Below, one piece after another: positions 7,127 to 10,546 of a stretch of DNA of 10,546 nucleotides; position 1 is the stretch's first letter, and every line of letters starts with the position of its first letter. Where the stretch lies: positions 12,861 to 23,406 of the forward strand of contig DLXW01000189.1 in the NCBI GenBank assembly GCA_003448685.1, in the 5' to 3' direction. The DNA comes from Cyanothece sp. UBA12306 (GTDB lineage: Bacteria > Cyanobacteriota > Cyanobacteriia > Cyanobacteriales > Microcystaceae). The translations under genes were made by a program, and so were the position numbers. The notes below the pieces were generated by a model. The model saw nothing but the letters and a program-made list of their open reading frames with translations. It did no database searches and was not told where the DNA came from.

Positions 7127-8899
7127 ATGAGTAAAAATCAAACCCAACCCACCCTAAAAATTATTCCCCTCGGAGGATTACACGAAATTGGTAAAAACAC
7201 CTGTATTTTTGAATACGGAGACGAAATTTTGTTGCTAGATGCAGGAATTGCCTTTCCCACCGAAGAAATGCACGGAATTAATATTGTCCTGCCAGACATG
7301 ACCTATTTGAGAGAAAATCGCCATAAAATCAAGGGAATGATTGCTACCCACGGTCATGAAGATCATATTGGAGGAATTCCCTATCATCTTAAGCAATTTG
7401 ATATTCCAGTGATTCACGGACCAAAATTAGCGATCGCCCTGTTACGGGACAAATTAGAAGAAGCTGGACTAAGCGATCGCACTACCTTAAAAACCGTCGG
7501 ACCCAGGGATATGGTGCGGATCAGTGATTCTTTTTTGGTGGAATTCATTCGGAATACCCACTCAATGGCTGATAGCTTTACTGTAGCAATTCATACCCCC
7601 CTAGGAGTGATTATTCACACAGGGGACTTTAAAATTGATCATACCCCTGTAGATGGAGAATACTTTGACCTGCAAAGATTAGCTGAACACGGAGAAAAAG
7701 GTGTACTTTGCTTACTCAGTGATTCGACTAACGCTGAAGTTCCAGGGATGACACCATCAGAAAAGTCAGTTTACCCCAATCTAGATCGCATTATAGGCCA
7801 AGCACCTGGGCGGTTATTGATTACCACCTTTGCTTCTTCGGTCCATCGGGTCAATATTATCCTACAATTAGCCCATCAACATAAGCGGAAAGTCGCAGTA
7901 GTCGGACGTTCTATGCTCAATGTTATCGCCCATGCGCGGGAATTGGGTTATGTTAAATGTCCCGATGATGTGTTTATTTCTCTCAAAGCAGCGCGCAATT
8001 TACCCGATGAGAAGATTTTGATCTTAACTACGGGGTCTCAAGGGGAACCATTGGCCGCTTTAACCCGCATTTCCAGGGGGGCCCATAACCACATTAAAAT
8101 TCGTCAAGGGGATACGGTAGTGTTCTCTGCTAACCCAATTCCAGGGAATACTATTGCGGTGGTTAATACTATTGACCGTTTGATGATGCAGGGGGCCAAT
8201 GTGGTTTATGGTCGTCATCAAGGGATTCATGTTTCGGGCCACGGTGCGCAAGAAGAACATAAACTGATGTTAGCTTTGACCCGTCCTAAATTCTTTGTTC
8301 CAGTACATGGGGAACATCGAATGTTGGTTAAACACGCCCAAACTGCCCATAGTGTGGGAGTTCCTCTGGAAAACATGGTCATTATCGATAACGGTGATAT
8401 TGTGGAGTTATCGAATGATTCTATCGATGTCATTGGTAAGGTTCCTTCTGGAATCGAGTTAGTAGATCAAGCTGGTATAGTGCATGATCATGTAATGCAG
8501 GATCGTCAGCAGTTAGCCGAAGAAGGGATCGTAACCGTGGCCGCTGCAATTAGTTATGAAGGTAAACTAATGGCTGAACCAGAAGTACATCTGCGGGGTG
8601 TGGTGACCAAAGTTGAGCGATCGCTACTACAACAGTTGATTATACGTGCTATTGAACGGATGTTAAGCGATCGTTGGGATGAATTTGTTCGCAATAATAA
8701 TGGTCGTGGAACTGCTGTAGATTGGTCGATGTTACGGGAGGAAGTGGAAACTAATTTACAACGGTTAATTCGTCGGGAATTGAGGACTGAACCTGTCGTC
8801 TTATTCCTGTTACAAACTCCAGAAGAACCTGAACCTCAAGAACGTCCGGTAACTAAAACCTATCGTCGTCGTCGTTCTACTGCTTCTGTGGGTTCTTAA
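7127..8899 (+). CDS. rnj: Ribonuclease J
   Basis: A metallo-beta-lactamase/beta-CASP ribonuclease, expected to have endonuclease and 5'-3' exonuclease activity in RNA maturation and decay. With ATG 7127 as start the protein has 590 residues. The signature HGHEDH (75-80) supplies metal ligands His75, His77, Asp79 and His80; further ligands are His145 (NTHSMADS), Asp167 (TGDF) and His395 (VPVHGEH). The beta-CASP part includes SGHG (370-373). A C-terminal domain (about 450-562) is followed by a Pro/Glu-rich linker and a basic tail with four consecutive arginines (580-583). Three HIP1 octamers lie inside. It follows dapA by 195 nt. The dapA-rnj neighbourhood is also known in Bacillus subtilis (rnjB) and mycobacteria. 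Some annotations will show a 607-residue form from TTG 7076, which lacks a ribosome site. Confidence 0.96.
   Translation: MSKNQTQPTLKIIPLGGLHEIGKNTCIFEYGDEILLLDAGIAFPTEEMHGINIVLPDMTYLRENRHKIKGMIATHGHEDHIGGIPYHLKQFDIPVIHGPKLAIALLRDKLEEAGLSDRTTLKTVGPRDMVRISDSFLVEFIRNTHSMADSFTVAIHTPLGVIIHTGDFKIDHTPVDGEYFDLQRLAEHGEKGVLCLLSDSTNAEVPGMTPSEKSVYPNLDRIIGQAPGRLLITTFASSVHRVNIILQLAHQHKRKVAVVGRSMLNVIAHARELGYVKCPDDVFISLKAARNLPDEKILILTTGSQGEPLAALTRISRGAHNHIKIRQGDTVVFSANPIPGNTIAVVNTIDRLMMQGANVVYGRHQGIHVSGHGAQEEHKLMLALTRPKFFVPVHGEHRMLVKHAQTAHSVGVPLENMVIIDNGDIVELSNDSIDVIGKVPSGIELVDQAGIVHDHVMQDRQQLAEEGIVTVAAAISYEGKLMAEPEVHLRGVVTKVERSLLQQLIIRAIERMLSDRWDEFVRNNNGRGTAVDWSMLREEVETNLQRLIRRELRTEPVVLFLLQTPEEPEPQERPVTKTYRRRRSTASVGS
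7430..7480. repeat. Pair of HIP1 octamers (GCGATCGC) inside rnj
   Basis: Perfect GCGATCGC copies lie at 7430-7437 and 7473-7480. Further perfect copies in the window are at 995-1002 (clpX), 6045-6052 (start of dapA) and 8617-8624 (rnj). HIP1 is the highly iterated palindrome of many cyanobacterial genomes and supports the taxonomic call. All copies are in the core genes; the Uma2 gene and the methylase have none. Confidence 0.9.
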
Positions 8900-8925
8900 A
8901 TCCTGATTAAAAAAACAATTTTTGT

Positions 8926-8955
8926 ACGGACTTAATAATATTTAAGTCCGTTTTG
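8926..8955 (+). terminator. Intrinsic terminator of rnj
   Basis: ACGGACTTAA (8926-8935) and TTAAGTCCGT (8942-8951) form a perfect 10-bp stem with a 6-nt loop, followed by TTTTG, starting 27 nt after the rnj stop. An A-tract (8909-8915) and a T-tract (8919-8923) precede the stem, so it may also work weakly on the other strand. It separates the core operon from the accessory genes to the right. Confidence 0.8.
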
Positions 8956-8999
8956 TAGTAAACCTAAACACGATTTTCTGATGGGGTTTGTTCAATAAA

Positions 9000-9650
9000 A
9001 TGCAAATAGAACTCGAACAAATTATTTTATCACCTGGTGAAAGATTACTATTGAAAAATGTTAGTTGGCAACAGTTTGAATCTGTTCTTGAAAAATTAGG
9101 TGAACATCGAAGTTCTAAGGTAAATTACAGTGATGGAACTTTAGAAATAATGACTCCACTTTTAGAACATGAAAAAGCTAAAAGTATTATTGGCAATATC
9201 GTAGAGTTTTTATTAGATGAATTTCATCTTGATTATGAACCTTCTGCTTCAACTACTTTCAAAAATTCTCTGATGAATCAAGGTGTTGAACCTGACGAAT
9301 CTTTTTACATTGCTTCTCGCAATTTTGTTATTGGTAAGAATAAAATTGATCTCACTGTCGATCCTCCTCCTGATCTTGCAATTGAAATTGATATTACTTC
9401 TCGCACCCAATTTGATAATTATCAAGTTTTGGGTATCCCTGAGTTATGGAGATTGACTAGGGATGGTAAACTCCAAATTAATGTTCTAGAAAACGGCCGA
9501 TACATTCAGTCTCAACTTAGTCCTACTTTCTCTCAATTACCTGGTTTGTCTGAAATGATTGCTGAATGTCTCCAAGAAAGTAAAATTGTTGGGACAAGTT
9601 TAGCTTTGAGGAATTTTAAGGAAGCTGTTAGATCTTATCTGCAAAGTTAA
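9000..9650 (+). CDS. Uma2-family putative endonuclease (DUF820, PD-(D/E)XK fold)
   Basis: A 216-residue member of the Uma2 family, abundant in cyanobacteria and usually annotated as a restriction-endonuclease-like protein of unproven role. Recognisable parts are LLKNVSWQQFESVL (17-30), SDGTLEIMTPLLEHE (44-58), EPDESFYI (97-104) with the conserved Pro-Asp, PPPDLAIEIDITSRT (122-136) with acidic residues Asp125, Glu129 and Asp131 typical of the nuclease core, and GIPELWR (145-151). The gene is intact and of normal length. ATG 9000 is preferred; a TTG at 8988 would add four residues, and neither has a clear ribosome site. Codons are more AT-rich than in rnj. Uma2 genes move and multiply within cyanobacterial genomes, so recent arrival is plausible but unproven. 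The frame stays open for another 29 codons after the stop. Confidence 0.85.
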   Translation: MQIELEQIILSPGERLLLKNVSWQQFESVLEKLGEHRSSKVNYSDGTLEIMTPLLEHEKAKSIIGNIVEFLLDEFHLDYEPSASTTFKNSLMNQGVEPDESFYIASRNFVIGKNKIDLTVDPPPDLAIEIDITSRTQFDNYQVLGIPELWRLTRDGKLQINVLENGRYIQSQLSPTFSQLPGLSEMIAECLQESKIVGTSLALRNFKEAVRSYLQS

Positions 9651-9747
9651 AATCAAGCATTTGCTGTGGGGGAATTGTCTATTGATAGGAAAACTGCTAT
9701 TCAATCTCAATTGAGTTTATTTCTGAGGAAATTTAGTTAAAATAAAT

Positions 9748-10467
9748 TTGAACGTTGCGTTGGAGTTTGTGGACAGGTATAAGGAACGTCGGGTTTTATC
9801 GTTGGATGAGTTAAAAAACGAGGTGTTTGGGCAGCATTGGCATGATGAAACTTGGCATGAGGTGTTAAGGTTAATATCGGGGATGATCGACCCTAAATTT
9901 ATTAATGAAATCATTGAGTATTTATTGAATCTAAAACCAGATGAGTCTACAAATCCGATTAATTTGTTTTTAGCAGCAGATTGTTTAAGTGAGGTAAGAA
10001 ATCGTAAGGAGATAACTTGTTCGTCTCAATTATTGTCTAAACTGCAAGAGTTTGCTAGGACTTATGAGTTAGGAAGTGATCCTTCTAGTAAAGTCATTGA
10101 TCGAATTGCATTTACTTGGAAAGATAATCCCAATATTTTAGTTTGGTTAAAAAGTTGTTTAAGTTTTGATAGTCCATCTTTTGTTCCTGAAGCAGCGATA
10201 ACGGCAATTGCACAACATTACAAAAACAGTTCTGGTATTTTATAGTTTATCAAAACCTGTGCAGTTAATAATGAAAATCAGTATGTAAGAAGTACCGCGA
10301 TCGAACAATTAGGACAACAGTTTAAAGAAGACCCCGATACGGTAAAAATCCTCCAATCTCGTGCGGTTGATGATGAAAAATATAATGTAAGAATAACGGC
10401 GATCAAACTATTAAAAGAAGAGTTGAGAAATGATGCTGACGTTCAAGAATTTCTTGATGATTTATAA
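9748..10467 (+). pseudogene. Broken C-terminal fragment of a NACHT/HEAT-repeat (STAND/NLR-like) protein gene
   Basis: The translation resembles the C-terminal part of large cyanobacterial NACHT-domain proteins: VALEFVDRYKERR (3-15), FGQHWHDETWHEVLRLI (27-43), then helical HEAT-type repeats. An in-frame TAG at 10243-10245 (codon 166) ends the reading frame, yet the same frame continues with two clear HEAT units to TAA at 10465-10467, so the amber is a nonsense lesion. The two units are 34 codons apart, both with a VRxTAI core (from 10285 and 10387). The N-terminal NACHT ATPase, with its Walker motifs, is absent: an in-frame TGA at 9724 and unrelated sequence lie upstream. The TTG at 9748 is therefore probably not a real start. 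Intact relatives act as innate-immunity-like sensors, some against phages. The family call is from motif recognition; loss of function is inferred. Confidence 0.75.
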
Positions 10468-10498
10468 TTAATATTTAGGAATGTGGATTTAACTTTGT

Positions 10499-10538
10499 GG
10501 GTTTAACAGTGTTAAACCCCTACGGGTATACTGTAGGG
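10499..10538. repeat. Nested palindromic intergenic repeat at the right edge
   Basis: GGGTTTAAC (10499-10507) pairs with GTTAAACCC (10511-10519) around a 3-nt loop. Overlapping it, CCCTAC (10518-10523) pairs with GTAGGG (10533-10538). The two hairpins share bases, so they are mutually exclusive folds. The GTTTAAC...GTTAAACCCCTAC form resembles dispersed cyanobacterial intergenic repeats. It lies 31 nt after the end of the NACHT/HEAT remnant, and the element may continue beyond the window. Confidence 0.6.
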
Positions 10539-10546
10539 ACATAATA

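Noticed and set aside
7235..8433. Open frames on the minus strand inside rnj
   Set aside because: They are antisense shadows of a strongly conserved coding gene, with no ribosome sites and no family resemblance.
9651..9740. 29-codon continuation of the Uma2 frame after its TAA as a lost C-terminus
   Set aside because: The Uma2 protein is already full length, and an open stretch this short is expected by chance; kept only as part of the junction finding.
1..10546. CRISPR array, tRNA or rRNA genes, or complete insertion sequence
   Set aside because: No regularly spaced direct repeats, no cloverleaf-like gene, and no transposase or terminal inverted repeats with target duplications were found by eye.

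Overview
The window is chromosomal DNA from a cyanobacterium, most likely a low-GC unicellular form of the Crocosphaera/Cyanothece/Synechocystis type. The evidence is five perfect copies of the cyanobacterial HIP1 octamer (GCGATCGC), cyanobacterial-type Clp, trigger factor and RNase J proteins, and a gene order that matches, from memory, Synechocystis PCC 6803 (tig-clpP2-clpX next to asd-dapA-rnj on the opposite strand). The genus is an inference.

Layout. Bases 1-653 (minus) hold the first 217 codons of a beta-class amino DNA methyltransferase that runs off the left edge, with its own consensus-like promoter. A palindromic repeat lies between it and clpX. Bases 796-4493 (minus) hold a protein quality-control block transcribed right to left: tig (trigger factor), then clpP (ClpP2-type protease) and clpX (unfoldase). 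clpP and clpX are 11 nt apart and share a good promoter upstream of clpP. A 435-nt divergent intergenic region (4494-4928) contains no gene but has several dyads, the best being a perfect 10-bp-arm palindrome at 4741-4764. Bases 4929-8899 (plus) hold asd and dapA, consecutive steps from aspartyl phosphate towards lysine and cell-wall diaminopimelate (DAP), followed by rnj (RNase J). A terminator hairpin follows rnj.

The right end (about 8990-10546) is accessory in character. It holds an Uma2-family putative nuclease gene, then a decayed fragment of a NACHT/HEAT-repeat (STAND/NLR-like) gene that lacks its N-terminal part and is interrupted by an in-frame amber codon, then a nested palindromic repeat at the edge.

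How the genes work together: trigger factor meets nascent chains at the ribosome, and ClpX with ClpP2 unfolds and degrades proteins. Asd and DapA feed the lysine/DAP branch, and RNase J handles RNA processing and decay. The methyltransferase, Uma2 gene and NACHT remnant are separate accessory genes at the edges of this core block.

I see no convincing new multigene system. The most interesting points are an RNase J C-terminal tail resembling the PNPase-binding motif of cyanobacterial RNase E, the broken NACHT/HEAT gene, the palindrome in the tig/asd divergent region, and start-site corrections for asd, rnj and the Uma2 gene.
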